From Ancylomarina sp963977525 (lineage in GTDB: Bacteria; Bacteroidota; Bacteroidia; Bacteroidales; Marinifilaceae), in the NCBI GenBank assembly GCA_963977525.1, contig CAXBPC010000017.1:22895-86894 (forward strand): DNA of 64,000 nucleotides. The letters run 5' to 3'. Both the position numbers and the translations under genes were made by a program. Of this stretch, positions 17,735 to 27,556 are shown piece by piece. Below the pieces are notes generated by a model. That model searched no databases. It was given only the letters and a program-made list of their open reading frames with translations, and had not been told where the DNA came from. Position 1 is the first letter of the stretch; every line of letters begins with the position of its first letter.

Positions 17735-18490
17735 ATGCAAAAGTTTATCTACACACTTATAGCCTTAGCTTTATCAATTCAGGTTTTTGCTCAAATCAGC
17801 ACTAACCCAATTCAAGAAGCAAATGATTTTTATCAAAAAGGCGAATACGAAATGGCTATCAAGTCATACGAGTTTGTTCTAGAAACACGTATTGAAGCTC
17901 CTGAAATTTATTTCAACCTAGCTAATGCCTATTACAAGACAGGACAAATAGCTCCAGCTATTCTAAATTATGAAAGAGCACTCCTATTGTCTCCTGAAGA
18001 CGAGGATGTAAAATATAACTTAGAATTGGCACAAAAGAACGTTACTGACAAGCTTGAAGTTTTACCCGAGTTTTTTATGTCATCGTGGGTATCAGGCATG
18101 TGGAATAGATTATCTGCTAGTGCATGGTCTTATCTATCTATAATAAGTTTTTTCTTATTTTTAGCTTTGTTAAGCTTGTATTTATATAGCAAATTGGGTC
18201 GAATTAAGAAGCTTGGCTTTTTCTTATCAATCTTGTGTTTACTTTCAAGTCTGGTATTCTACAATTTTGCATCAAAAATGAATGAGCAGCTAACGCTTAG
18301 AGAGTATGCCATCATTTTCAAGCCTAGCGTAACTGTTAAGGGATCTCCTGACGAAAGTGGGACTCAACTTTTCTTACTACACGAAGGAACTAAAGTGAAG
18401 GTTATAGAAGAACTTGGAGACTGGCGTAATATTAAAATTAGCGATGGGAATCAAGGTTGGCTTAAAAAAGAAGATATTGAGATTATATAA
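17735..18490 (+). CDS. batE: BatE, TPR and SH3-like membrane protein
   Basis: 251 residues. Signal peptide about 1-19 (LSIQVFA before QIST). TPRs at about 22-110 (ANDFYQKGEYEMAIKSYEF, IYFNLANAYYKTGQIAPAI). Two transmembrane helices at about 131-150 and 158-176. A bacterial SH3-like domain fills the C-terminus (about 192-251, VTVKGSPDESGTQLFLLHEGTKVKVIEELGDW). Last gene of the operon, followed by a strong terminator. Confidence 0.9.
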   Translation: MQKFIYTLIALALSIQVFAQISTNPIQEANDFYQKGEYEMAIKSYEFVLETRIEAPEIYFNLANAYYKTGQIAPAILNYERALLLSPEDEDVKYNLELAQKNVTDKLEVLPEFFMSSWVSGMWNRLSASAWSYLSIISFFLFLALLSLYLYSKLGRIKKLGFFLSILCLLSSLVFYNFASKMNEQLTLREYAIIFKPSVTVKGSPDESGTQLFLLHEGTKVKVIEELGDWRNIKISDGNQGWLKKEDIEII

Positions 18491-18508
18491 ATCATCTAAA
18501 AGAATAAG

Positions 18509-18542
18509 AAGACGGGCAACAGTAATGTTGCCCGTCTTTTTT
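18509..18542. terminator. Bidirectional terminator, batE and butyrate kinase
   Basis: A perfect 12-bp GC-rich stem AAGACGGGCAAC (18509-18520) with its complement (18527-18538), a 6-base loop and a T tract. It separates two converging operons. Confidence 0.9.
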
Positions 18543-18563
18543 ATAACACGTTATAAGTTTCTA

Positions 18564-19637
18564 TTAATAATCTTTCACTTCGGTTTCTCCACGAAGAATC
18601 ATTTGTCCATAATAAGATAATGCTCCTAAAACCTCAGCTCCAGGAATAACATATACAGGTGCAATTACCTCTACTCTATTACGAATTTCTCTAACAAATT
18701 TATCATCCTTGGCTAAGCCTCCAGTAATTACAATACCATCTACTGCCTCTCCATCGAAACAAACGTATAATGAAGAAATATATTTTGAGATTTGATAAGC
18801 CATAGCCGATAAAACCTCTTTGGCTTTTTCATCACCAGCATCACGCATTTGACAAACATCAAAAGCAGAATGTGTATTAAAATAGGCGTATAAACCACCT
18901 TGACCTGACTGTTTTTTCAGCATTTCATCCTTTGTGTAATCTCCAGAATAACACATCTTAATTACATCACCCATTGGTAAAGATCCACTTCTAATTGGAG
19001 AGAATGGTCCATCACCGTCATAAGCTTGATTCGCGTCTATTACTCGGCCTTTTTTATGAGCACCAATACTTATACCACCACCCAAATGAGCTACGATTAA
19101 ATTCATATTCTCATATTCAGAATACTTAATTTTAGCATACTTTCGAGCTGCAATTTTATGATTAAGGGCATGAAAAATAGAACGGCGCTTAAACTCTGGT
19201 CTACCTGTGAAACGTGCAACCTCTTGAAGTTCATCTACCACAACAGGATCTGCAATATAAGCTTGCGCTCCATCAATAGCTTTGGCGATTCCATTTGCTA
19301 ATAATCCACCAAGATTCACGACATCTTCACCATATTCAGAACAACGAAGGTCTTGAATCATTTTTTCATTAACCTTATAAACACCAGACTTCACAGGCTT
19401 AATCAAACCTCCGCGACCAATTACAACTTTAATATGCTTTATCTCAATATCATTGTCTTCCAATTCTTTTAAAATCACTGATGTTCTATAATCAGCTTGA
19501 TCGTTAAAAAGAGGATATGCTCCTTCTTCTAGATCATGATGGTTGATTTTTTTGAAAAAAAGTGTTGAATTTCCTTGGTAAACGGCCACTCTCGTGAAGT
19601 ACATTCGTGGATTAAGTGCTAATACTAGATCTCTCAT
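18564..19637 (-). CDS. buk: Butyrate kinase (branched-chain or butyryl acid kinase)
   Basis: 357 residues, full length for the acetate/butyrate kinase (ASKHA) family. Motifs of butyrate kinase are clear: IGRGGLIKPVKSGVY (about 73-87), NLIVAHLGGGISIGAH (about 180-195), DANQAYDGDGPFSPIRSG and VDGIVITGGLAKD. It transfers phosphate between butyryl- or isobutyryl/isovaleryl-phosphate and ADP, making ATP. Last gene of the minus-strand carboxylase cluster, 60 bases after the acyl-CoA dehydrogenase. The usual partner phosphate butyryltransferase is absent from the window, so it must be elsewhere or acyl phosphate is made another way. Confidence 0.92.
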   Translation of the reverse strand: MRDLVLALNPRMYFTRVAVYQGNSTLFFKKINHHDLEEGAYPLFNDQADYRTSVILKELEDNDIEIKHIKVVIGRGGLIKPVKSGVYKVNEKMIQDLRCSEYGEDVVNLGGLLANGIAKAIDGAQAYIADPVVVDELQEVARFTGRPEFKRRSIFHALNHKIAARKYAKIKYSEYENMNLIVAHLGGGISIGAHKKGRVIDANQAYDGDGPFSPIRSGSLPMGDVIKMCYSGDYTKDEMLKKQSGQGGLYAYFNTHSAFDVCQMRDAGDEKAKEVLSAMAYQISKYISSLYVCFDGEAVDGIVITGGLAKDDKFVREIRNRVEVIAPVYVIPGAEVLGALSYYGQMILRGETEVKDY

Positions 19638-19697
19638 ATTATTCGTGTTTATTGTTCCTAATTTGATTTTATCTCCTATTTCTAACGCTTTGATTGT

Positions 19698-20843
19698 TTA
19701 ACATCCAATATATCGTGCTATAACCATGCGTTGAATTTCTGATGTTCCTTCTCCAATCTGCAATAAACGCTGATCTCGGTAAAAACGTTCAATAGGATAT
19801 TCTTTCATCAAACCATATCCCCCATGAATCTGTACCCCCTCATCAGCGACTTCTTTTGCAATTTCAGAGCAATATAATTTCGACATCGCAGCTTCCTTTT
19901 CAAATGGCTGGCCATTATCCTTCAACCAACAAGCTTTGTACAAAAGGGTTCTGGCTAACTCAATCTTCATTGCCATATCAGCCAATTTAAAACTGTTGAT
20001 TTGAAATTTTGAAATTGGCTTACCAAATTGCTTACGTTCCTTTGCATATTCCAGAGCCATTTCAAAAGCACCTTGTGCTAAACCAAGTCCCATTGCAGCA
20101 ATCGAAAGTCGTCCCGAATCAAGTGTCTTCAACATGATTTTTGATCCCATTCCACGTTCTCCAAGAATATTATCTTTGGGTACTCTGCAATTATCAAAAA
20201 ACATTTGTGATGTGTCTGAGGCTCGCCACATAAGTTTGCCATGCATTGCCTGACTCTTCCAACCTTCAGTGCCTTTTTCAACTAATATACAAGTGAATTC
20301 TTTTTCCTCACCATTTATTGCTGATATGGTTTGAACTGTAACGCCTGAGGTTAGCGTATTTGATCCATTTGTGATAAAGATTTTAGATCCTTGAATCTCC
20401 CACATTGTTCCATGGTCCTTCACAAAAGTCTTGGTCCCTCTTGAATCAGATCCAGCTTCAGCTTCAGTTAATCCAAATGCCCAAAGCTCATTCCCAGAAC
20501 AGAGCCCAGGTAAATACTTTAGTTTTTGCTCTTCAGTTCCAAAATTATAGATTGGATCAATTCCCAATGAATTGTGTGCAGCTAAAGTTGCTGCATGTGA
20601 TCCATCAACTCGAGCCACTTCTTCGACTGCAATAATGTATGAAAGATAATCGCTTCCATGTCCACCATACTTTTCGGGTAAGAACATTCCGAAAAGTCCC
20701 ATCTCTCCCATTTTCTTTGTCAGTTCAGGAGAAAACTCTTCTTTCTCATCTAATTCAGCAGCAAGAGGTTTAATCTCTCTTTCAGCAAAATCGCGAACCG
20801 CCTTTCGTATTATATGATGTTCTTCGTTTAAAAAAGGATCCAT
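19698..20843 (-). CDS. Acyl-CoA dehydrogenase, short-chain type
   Basis: 381 residues with the full acyl-CoA dehydrogenase fold: helical N-domain, the FAD-contacting ...FGLTEAEAGSDSRGTK and WRASDTSQMFFDN sheets, and the C-terminal VQIHGGYGLMKEYPIERFYRD region. The catalytic base sits in IGEGTSEIQR (E about 366), the position used by short- and medium-chain enzymes. Isovaleryl-CoA dehydrogenase instead uses a glutamate in helix G and has no acid here. The neighbouring genes suggest a branched-chain substrate, so the specificity is uncertain. Electrons would go to EtfAB, encoded at 31-33 kb. Confidence 0.85.
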   Translation of the reverse strand: MDPFLNEEHHIIRKAVRDFAEREIKPLAAELDEKEEFSPELTKKMGEMGLFGMFLPEKYGGHGSDYLSYIIAVEEVARVDGSHAATLAAHNSLGIDPIYNFGTEEQKLKYLPGLCSGNELWAFGLTEAEAGSDSRGTKTFVKDHGTMWEIQGSKIFITNGSNTLTSGVTVQTISAINGEEKEFTCILVEKGTEGWKSQAMHGKLMWRASDTSQMFFDNCRVPKDNILGERGMGSKIMLKTLDSGRLSIAAMGLGLAQGAFEMALEYAKERKQFGKPISKFQINSFKLADMAMKIELARTLLYKACWLKDNGQPFEKEAAMSKLYCSEIAKEVADEGVQIHGGYGLMKEYPIERFYRDQRLLQIGEGTSEIQRMVIARYIGC

Positions 20844-21029
20844 ATGCTGTGTATTTTCATCTGTTAATAATATTCATCTTAAGGTCAGATGGAACTTTCC
20901 ATAGATTAAATAATCATTTTCCTGTGTGAATTAATAATGATTTAATCATGGACGTTTCTTGTTGATTATAAGTTAAGAATTATTTCAAGACTCAACTTCA
21001 ATCAATTCAATTAATAATTCAAACTATTT

Positions 21030-22826
21030 TCACTTGATATCTTTTAAGTAAACCTTTGGAATAGGGAAGGATTGATTTAAGAGTGCCGAAGCCATTGTCT
21101 TCCCTTGTGCATCAATCATCAAGGATTTTGTACCACCTCCATCTAAAGATTCTTCTAAAAGGAAATTAAAAGCCAATAAGTTATCCAGTTCATAGCGCTT
21201 CACTTTCCCCTTACAGATACTTTTAAACATCGTTTTCACGACCTCAGAGCTTAAACTTGATTTCAGATAATTATAAATAGATTCTGATCGGGCTAAAACA
21301 CCAATATTAAAGGTATCACCCTTATCACCAGAACGGGCCATACAAACTGTTCTAAGAGGCACATTCTCCATCTCCATTTGAGAATACTTATCATTGGTAG
21401 TCAAATGAGATTTTGATTTTTCTACCTTAAAGTCTGCTTCATTTCCGAGAACGGAATCAATTTCATGAGTTTCTTGTATGTCTCCCTTTGAATCTAAGAC
21501 ATGTACTGTAGTTTGAATCAAATTTTTCGGAATAAGAGTTGGCCAATAGGTCATAACCTGCTGACCACGAGCCCTACCACCTATAACAGCCACGCCTGGA
21601 GGTCCACTTAATATTAAAGGGGCAATGCTTGTCGAAAAGGCTTTAATTTTATCTAAATCATCATCGTAAACAGAAAAACGTAGAAGAATCTCATTGGGAT
21701 CTATTTCCTCAACCAAATCCTGATGACATGCATTGTACCCAATATATTCTGTATTTGTTTTCTTATAATCAATGTTCAGCCTTTGCCAGAATATCTTTTC
21801 AAACTCACGAGCTTTATTTAAAACACACCCTCCTGATATCACGATAGAACTGACAGCCTTATATCCATCCTCGTATGCCATAGATACTTTTAGAAAATGA
21901 GTAGAAGGATGACCTTTAGCATTTTTCACTAAGACTCTATTCGGAGCCAATTCTTTTAGTTCTAACTGGCTAAAATCTGCAACCACATCAGGACTAATAT
22001 AATGCTTAGGATCTCCCATTTCATAAACCAACTGTTCACGAATGGTATCACGACTTATCAGCCCACCCGTATTAGGATGTTTATAAACCTCAAAACGGCC
22101 ATCACGATTCATCTCAACAATTGGATAACCCATATTATCCCACTTCTGGACTTTTTGCCAATCGGTAAAATTACCTCCACTGGCTTGTGCACCACACTCA
22201 ATTATATGTCCTGCAACCAATCCTGCAGCTAGTTTATCCCAATCACCTAAATCCCAACCGAGTTCATAGATGAAAGGTGCCATGGTTATCGATGTATCGG
22301 TCACTCTGCCTGCAAGAATTAAATCAGCACCACTTTCAAGAGCCTTCAGTAAAGGAGGAACACCTAAATAAACATTTGCAGATTGAATATTATCTTTGAT
22401 ATGAGCAAAATCATCACCTGTTTCCATATCTGTAAACATGGCCTCATCAGGATAGAACTCATCAATTCGATCAATGATATTATCACCAATGACAACAGCA
22501 ATTTTCAAGTCAACGCCTTTAACTTTCAGCTCTGCTAAAATTTTGCGTGCACAAGCTAAAGGATTTATACCACCGGCATTGGTTAGCATTCTCACCTTTT
22601 TTGCTTTCATCAATTCAGCCACATCAACAATCTGATCGACAAAATCGCCCACATAGCCCATGGCTTCATTCTTCAACTGTTGTTTTCGAAGGATACTCAT
22701 GGTAACCTCAGCCAAAAAGTCTGAAGAAATATAGTCCACTTCTCCACCTTCTAACTGACGTCTTAAAACCCCAAGATCATCTCCCCAAAAGCCACCGGCA
22801 TTTGCTATTCGAATTTTGTCTTTCAT
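21030..22826 (-). CDS. AtuA family protein (DUF1446 plus AtuA-like C-terminal domain)
   Basis: 598 residues. Residues 5-450 form the AtuA/DUF1446 domain (RIANAGGFWGDD near the start, LTNAGGINPLACARKI, ADLILAGRVTDTSITMAPF). Residues 490-590 are the small ferredoxin-fold C-terminal domain with its ARSGDKGDTFNIGVLARS motif, found as a separate protein in some genomes and fused here. AtuA is required for acyclic terpene (citronellol/geraniol) use in Pseudomonas, with unknown chemistry. In other genomes AtuA relatives accompany acyl-CoA carboxylases of leucine or isoprenoid breakdown, as here. Confidence 0.85.
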   Translation of the reverse strand: MKDKIRIANAGGFWGDDLGVLRRQLEGGEVDYISSDFLAEVTMSILRKQQLKNEAMGYVGDFVDQIVDVAELMKAKKVRMLTNAGGINPLACARKILAELKVKGVDLKIAVVIGDNIIDRIDEFYPDEAMFTDMETGDDFAHIKDNIQSANVYLGVPPLLKALESGADLILAGRVTDTSITMAPFIYELGWDLGDWDKLAAGLVAGHIIECGAQASGGNFTDWQKVQKWDNMGYPIVEMNRDGRFEVYKHPNTGGLISRDTIREQLVYEMGDPKHYISPDVVADFSQLELKELAPNRVLVKNAKGHPSTHFLKVSMAYEDGYKAVSSIVISGGCVLNKAREFEKIFWQRLNIDYKKTNTEYIGYNACHQDLVEEIDPNEILLRFSVYDDDLDKIKAFSTSIAPLILSGPPGVAVIGGRARGQQVMTYWPTLIPKNLIQTTVHVLDSKGDIQETHEIDSVLGNEADFKVEKSKSHLTTNDKYSQMEMENVPLRTVCMARSGDKGDTFNIGVLARSESIYNYLKSSLSSEVVKTMFKSICKGKVKRYELDNLLAFNFLLEESLDGGGTKSLMIDAQGKTMASALLNQSFPIPKVYLKDIK

Positions 22827-22890
22827 CTGTCTATCTTTTAATTAACAATTGAGAATACTCGATTCTAATCGTATAAGTTCATAATTTATC

Positions 22891-24867
22891 CTACCCCTCA
22901 ATCAATTTTATAAGTTCCATTTGACTTTTAACCTGATCACCTTCTTTTATTGCAATTTCAGAAACTACGGCATCGAAAGGTGCTAATATGCTATTTTCCA
23001 TTTTCATGGATTCCAGAATAAGTAAGACATCTGACTTTTGAATTTTCTCTCCAGGCTTCACATTAATCTTAACAACTTTACCTGGAAGAGGAGCAAGAAT
23101 CCGATCTCCAGAATTGCTCTCACTTTCAAAGCTCTCATTGAAAAGTTCATTAACGGAATCGGACCAACGTCTCAAAGTCAACAGAATTCCTTTACAAGAA
23201 ATATGTGCTTCATTACGCTCATCCTTTGAAATATAGAATGAATAGATCTTCCCCTTATAAATCAGATCAATACAATTATCATTCAACTCCAGCTTTTCAA
23301 AACGATAAGTTCTTTTATCTATCTCATAAGTCATTTCATCAATTGCAGAAACTTCAATCGTTTTATCATCGTGGGTCAACTTAAATACTTTTCTGGCATT
23401 ACGCCAATAGCCTATTTCTTCCCAAATATTTTTAGATTGGTCTATATGCAGATCAAAATGTGAGAAGGCAGCATAGAACAAAACATGATCAATGGAATTC
23501 TGATCTTGATTCATCCGAACTAAAAGTTCTTTCTCGTTATCCTTGCAGAAATGGGTTGAAATCTGATTTTGAATATATTTATCTGTCCCAATCAGATTCT
23601 TAAGAAAATGGATGTTGTTTTTTATACCATGAATGTGATAATCTGACAAGGCTTGTTGCAAACCATAAATGGCTAGGTCTCTTGTTTCATCCCAAACAAT
23701 TAATTTCGATATCATTGGATCAAAATCTGGATATATTGTACTCGATCTTGATAGAGCTGAATCAACTCTTAATTTGGTATTACTTATAGAAGGTTCTTTG
23801 TATAATTCAATATCCCCAGGTGAAGGAATAAAATCCTGCTCAGGATCTTCAGCATAAATTCTTGCTTCAATAGCATGACCATTCAAAACAATACCTTCCT
23901 GCTTATATCTGAGTTGTTCCCCTGATGCAATTGCTAATTGCTCTTCTACCAAATCAATACCAGTAACCATTTCAGTAACTGGATGTTCAACTTGAATTCT
24001 CGTATTCATCTCCAGGAAGTAGAACTCATTGTTCTCATCCATCAAGAACTCAATTGTACCTGCATTAGAATAGCCTAAAGCTTGTGTTAAACGAACGGCA
24101 GCATTCCCCATTCTTTGTCTAAGCTCAGTGCTTACACTTGCTGATGGTGCTTCTTCAATAATTTTCTGGAAACGACGCTGAATCGAACATTCTCTCTCAA
24201 ATAAATGAATGGCATTCCCATGTTTATCTGCGAGAATCTGAACTTCGATATGTCGTGGATTTTCGATATAACGTTCTAATAACACTTCGCCATCACCAAA
24301 GTATTTTTCAGCCTCACGAGATGTAGCCATAATAGCTGATTCCAAATCTGATTTTGATCTAACAATGCGCATTCCCTTACCACCACCACCTGCAGCTGCT
24401 TTTACCAAAATTGGAAATTGCAATTGAGCAGAATTCTTTAGTAAAGTAGCCTTATCGCCTACAATTCCCTCAAGGACAGGTAAACCCTGCAAAACAGCAA
24501 ATTCACGAGCATTAACCTTATTTCCCATCAATTCAATGGACTTTGCATCGGGTCCCACAAAATCAATATTAGCCTCAGAACATGCTTTCGCAAATTCAGG
24601 ATTCTCGGCAAGAAATCCATAGCCTGGGTGAATCGCATCTGCCTTATTCCCAACAGCAATCTTAATTATCTCTTGTTTATTCAAATAAGTTGATAATAAG
24701 TCATCTCCCTTAAGAGGGTATGCCTCATCAGCTAAGCGAACATGATCAGCATCCTTATCTTTATCAGAATAAATAACCAAGGTCGAAATACCCAATTTTT
24801 GAGCGGTTCGAATGATTCGAACGGCAATTTCACCTCTGTTTGCTATTAGTAGTCGTTTATAATACAT
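22891..24867 (-). CDS. mccA: Biotin-dependent acyl-CoA carboxylase alpha subunit (methylcrotonyl-CoA carboxylase type)
   Basis: 658 residues. Biotin carboxylase at about 1-445, with KMLIANRGEIAVRII-type start, glycine-rich ATP loop KAAAGGGGKGMRIV, FLEMNTRIQVEHPVTE and the RIYAEDP block. A linker region of the methylcrotonyl/geranyl/propionyl type follows, then a biotinyl carrier domain (about 585-658) with the biotin lysine K622 in ESMKMEN. It carboxylates biotin with bicarbonate and ATP for the beta subunit at 25705-27336. Ten bases separate it from the hydratase gene upstream. Confidence 0.88.
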   Translation of the reverse strand: MYYKRLLIANRGEIAVRIIRTAQKLGISTLVIYSDKDKDADHVRLADEAYPLKGDDLLSTYLNKQEIIKIAVGNKADAIHPGYGFLAENPEFAKACSEANIDFVGPDAKSIELMGNKVNAREFAVLQGLPVLEGIVGDKATLLKNSAQLQFPILVKAAAGGGGKGMRIVRSKSDLESAIMATSREAEKYFGDGEVLLERYIENPRHIEVQILADKHGNAIHLFERECSIQRRFQKIIEEAPSASVSTELRQRMGNAAVRLTQALGYSNAGTIEFLMDENNEFYFLEMNTRIQVEHPVTEMVTGIDLVEEQLAIASGEQLRYKQEGIVLNGHAIEARIYAEDPEQDFIPSPGDIELYKEPSISNTKLRVDSALSRSSTIYPDFDPMISKLIVWDETRDLAIYGLQQALSDYHIHGIKNNIHFLKNLIGTDKYIQNQISTHFCKDNEKELLVRMNQDQNSIDHVLFYAAFSHFDLHIDQSKNIWEEIGYWRNARKVFKLTHDDKTIEVSAIDEMTYEIDKRTYRFEKLELNDNCIDLIYKGKIYSFYISKDERNEAHISCKGILLTLRRWSDSVNELFNESFESESNSGDRILAPLPGKVVKINVKPGEKIQKSDVLLILESMKMENSILAPFDAVVSEIAIKEGDQVKSQMELIKLIEG

Positions 24868-24876
24868 CTGTATCTA

Positions 24877-25683
24877 TTATTTCACCCAATTCGGTTTTCT
24901 CTTTTCCAGGAAGGAATTCATTCCCTCTTGTCCTTCATCTGATTTTCTCAGATCAGCTATCATTTTGGCCGTATAAGTCATAGCTTCTTCATGACTCAGT
25001 CGATTACTCATATCATAGATTAACTGTTTGCACTGCGAAACTGCAATAGGTCCACTTGTGCCAAGATTATGAATCAATTCTTCTAGTTTAGCTTTTCTTT
25101 TCTTCTCTCCTAGTGACCAATTTACAAGGCCATATTTTGCAGCTTCTTTTCCCGAAAAACGGATTCCAGTAAGCATCAGTTCTTTTGATTTATACTCTCC
25201 AACTCTTTTCATCACATAGGGCGAAATACAAGCTGGTACAATACCAATTTTAACCTCACTAAGTGAGAAAACAGCTTTTTTATCAGCAAGTACAAAATCG
25301 CAAGCTGCCAATAAACCATTAGCACCACCTATAGCTGCCCCATGAACCATGGCTATTGTTGGAAACCTACATGAATAGATGGCGTTGAAACATTGTGACA
25401 ACTTAAAACTCTCCTGATAATTCTCTTCATGCGAATAATTAACGACAGACTTCATCCATTTTAAATCTGCTCCAGCACAAAATGAAGGACCTCTACCTTC
25501 TATAATTAGTAAACAAATTTCAGTATAATCCATTTTTTCAACCTCAGCAAAGCAACGAATCAATTCAGATATCATGACTTCATTAAAGGCATTGTGTATC
25601 TCAGGTCGATTCAAATAAACGTAACCAATCTGATTCTCTATTTTAAATTCTATTGTTTTATACATGATCTCTGTTTCATTCAA
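24877..25683 (-). CDS. Enoyl-CoA hydratase, methylglutaconyl-CoA hydratase type
   Basis: 268 residues, a crotonase-fold enzyme. Oxyanion-hole motifs GRGPSFCAGADLKWMK (about 64-79) and HGAAIGGANGLLAACDF (about 114-130) are present, with FSLSEVKIGIVPACISPY holding the likely catalytic glutamate, as in methylglutaconyl-CoA hydratases. Between the two carboxylase subunit genes, as in liu clusters, where it hydrates 3-methylglutaconyl-CoA to HMG-CoA. The start could be M1 (25683) or M7 (25665); M7 gives the more usual N-terminus. Confidence 0.82.
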   Translation of the reverse strand: MNETEIMYKTIEFKIENQIGYVYLNRPEIHNAFNEVMISELIRCFAEVEKMDYTEICLLIIEGRGPSFCAGADLKWMKSVVNYSHEENYQESFKLSQCFNAIYSCRFPTIAMVHGAAIGGANGLLAACDFVLADKKAVFSLSEVKIGIVPACISPYVMKRVGEYKSKELMLTGIRFSGKEAAKYGLVNWSLGEKKRKAKLEELIHNLGTSGPIAVSQCKQLIYDMSNRLSHEEAMTYTAKMIADLRKSDEGQEGMNSFLEKRKPNWVK

Positions 25684-25704
25684 TTTTCAAAAAAACACTT
25701 AGGA

Positions 25705-27336
25705 TTACATTCGGAAAACACCAAATTTAGGTTCTCCATATTCTTTATTTTGAGAAGCTGCAATACCTAAAGCAAGAACTTGTCTGGTTTCCAATGGATC
25801 GATTATCCCATCATCCCACATACGTGATGTGCTATAATAAGGAGAGCCTTCTTCTTCAAATTTCTGAAGGATATTATCACGAAGCGTCTTCTTTTCATCC
25901 TCATCAAACACCTGACCTCTTGATTTTAACTGTTGTTCTTTCACTTGAACCAAAACACCTGCAGCTTGTTCACCACCCATAACTGAAATTCTGGCATTTG
26001 GCCACATCAACAACAAACGGGGCTCATAGGCACGGCCAGCCATAGCATAATTTCCTGCACCAAAAGAACCACCTACAATAACTGTAAATTTGGGTACTTG
26101 CGCATTAGCCACGGCATGAACCATTTTGGCTCCATCACGAGCAATCCCTCGATGTTCGTATTCTTTACCGACCATAAAGCCAGTAATGTTTTGAAGGAAT
26201 ACCAAAGGTGTTTTGCGCTGACAACACAACTCGATAAAATGGGCTGCTTTAAGAGAAGTTTCGGAGAAAATAATGCCATTATTGGCTATGATCCCGACTG
26301 GATAGCCCATGATTCTAGCAAAGCCTGTCACAATGGTTGGGGCGTAGCGTTCTTTAAATTCATTAAAAGAACTCCCATCAACAATTCTCATAATTAGTTC
26401 ACGAGCATCAAGAGGTTTCTTAAGATCTAAAGGTGCTAATCCATACAATTCTGAAGGATCATAAGCCGGTTCTACAGCCTTTATCTTGTTTAAAGTTTGT
26501 TTTTGAGGAACTGGAATCGATTCAAAAATATTTCGACAGATTTGAATGGCATGTCTATCGTTCTCAGCCAAATAATCGGCAACACCTGACGTTGACGTAT
26601 GCACTTCTGCTCCACCAAGTTCCTCTGCAGTGACTTCCTCTCCAGTAGCAGCCTTAACCAAGGGTGGTCCTCCAATAAAGATGGTGCCTTGTCCCCTAAC
26701 AATAATCGTCTCATCACTCATGGCAGGCACATAGGCTCCACCAGCAGTGCACGAACCCATCACCATAGCAATCTGAGGTATGCCTTTGGCTGACATTTGA
26801 GCCTGATTGAAGAAGAATCGACCGAAATCTAACTTATCAGGGAATACATTAGCCTGTTCAGGTAGAAAAGCGCCTCCGGAATCGACCATATAAATACAAG
26901 CCAAGTGATTCTCCATAGCAATCTCTTGAGCTCGAATATGTTTTTTAATTGTTGATTGATTGTAGGTTCCACCTTTAACAGTCGCATCATTAGCAATGAT
27001 GATACACTCTCGCCCTTGTACAACACCAATTCCGGTGACTATTCCTGCCGATGGGAATTTATTATTGTACTGATTATAAGCAGCAAGTGGTGAAAGTTCT
27101 AAAAATGGCGTGTTTTTATCTAATAGAATTTCTATCCTATCGCGTACCAGAAGCTTGCCTCTTGAAAGGTGTTTTTCTCTTGCTTTAGGGTCGGTATCCT
27201 CAATAACCGATTTCAGTTTTTGACGATAGTCTTCCACCAAGTCTGCATAAGCAGCTTTATTCGAAATAAATTCTTCGGATTGTGTATCTATTTTTGATTT
27301 TAAACGGTACAATGTTTTTGATTTTTCGTGAGACAA
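25705..27336 (-). CDS. mccB: Acyl-CoA carboxylase carboxyltransferase subunit (methylcrotonyl-CoA carboxylase type)
   Basis: 543 residues, both crotonase-like carboxyltransferase halves. Motifs typical of methylcrotonyl-CoA carboxylase beta: ANDATVKGGTYNQSTIKKH, GSCTAGGAYVPAMSDE, GPPLVKAATGEEVTAEELGG, FLQNITGFMVGKEYEHRG and GGSFGAGNYAMAGRAY. First gene of the minus-strand cluster. Transfers carboxylate from biotin to the gamma carbon of 3-methylcrotonyl-CoA or a related acid such as geranyl-CoA. The motifs fit the former better by resemblance, but a direct alignment at the residue separating the two (phenylalanine versus glycine) is needed. Confidence 0.88.
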   Translation of the reverse strand: MSHEKSKTLYRLKSKIDTQSEEFISNKAAYADLVEDYRQKLKSVIEDTDPKAREKHLSRGKLLVRDRIEILLDKNTPFLELSPLAAYNQYNNKFPSAGIVTGIGVVQGRECIIIANDATVKGGTYNQSTIKKHIRAQEIAMENHLACIYMVDSGGAFLPEQANVFPDKLDFGRFFFNQAQMSAKGIPQIAMVMGSCTAGGAYVPAMSDETIIVRGQGTIFIGGPPLVKAATGEEVTAEELGGAEVHTSTSGVADYLAENDRHAIQICRNIFESIPVPQKQTLNKIKAVEPAYDPSELYGLAPLDLKKPLDARELIMRIVDGSSFNEFKERYAPTIVTGFARIMGYPVGIIANNGIIFSETSLKAAHFIELCCQRKTPLVFLQNITGFMVGKEYEHRGIARDGAKMVHAVANAQVPKFTVIVGGSFGAGNYAMAGRAYEPRLLLMWPNARISVMGGEQAAGVLVQVKEQQLKSRGQVFDEDEKKTLRDNILQKFEEEGSPYYSTSRMWDDGIIDPLETRQVLALGIAASQNKEYGEPKFGVFRM

Positions 27337-27556
27337 CTGAACAGAGCTTGTTCATTATATTCATCAAGTCATCATATTCAAATAATACTTGAATATAAAT
27401 CAAATTTAAACAAAATACTAGCAGATCTGTTTTTCTTAATTAAATATTACTCTAAGAAAAACGAATTATCAAAGCTTATTAAAGATCATAAGATTCATCC
27501 CAATACTCCTTCTCCACAGTCAAACACTTTACCCCCGCATTATCAAAAACGAAAAT

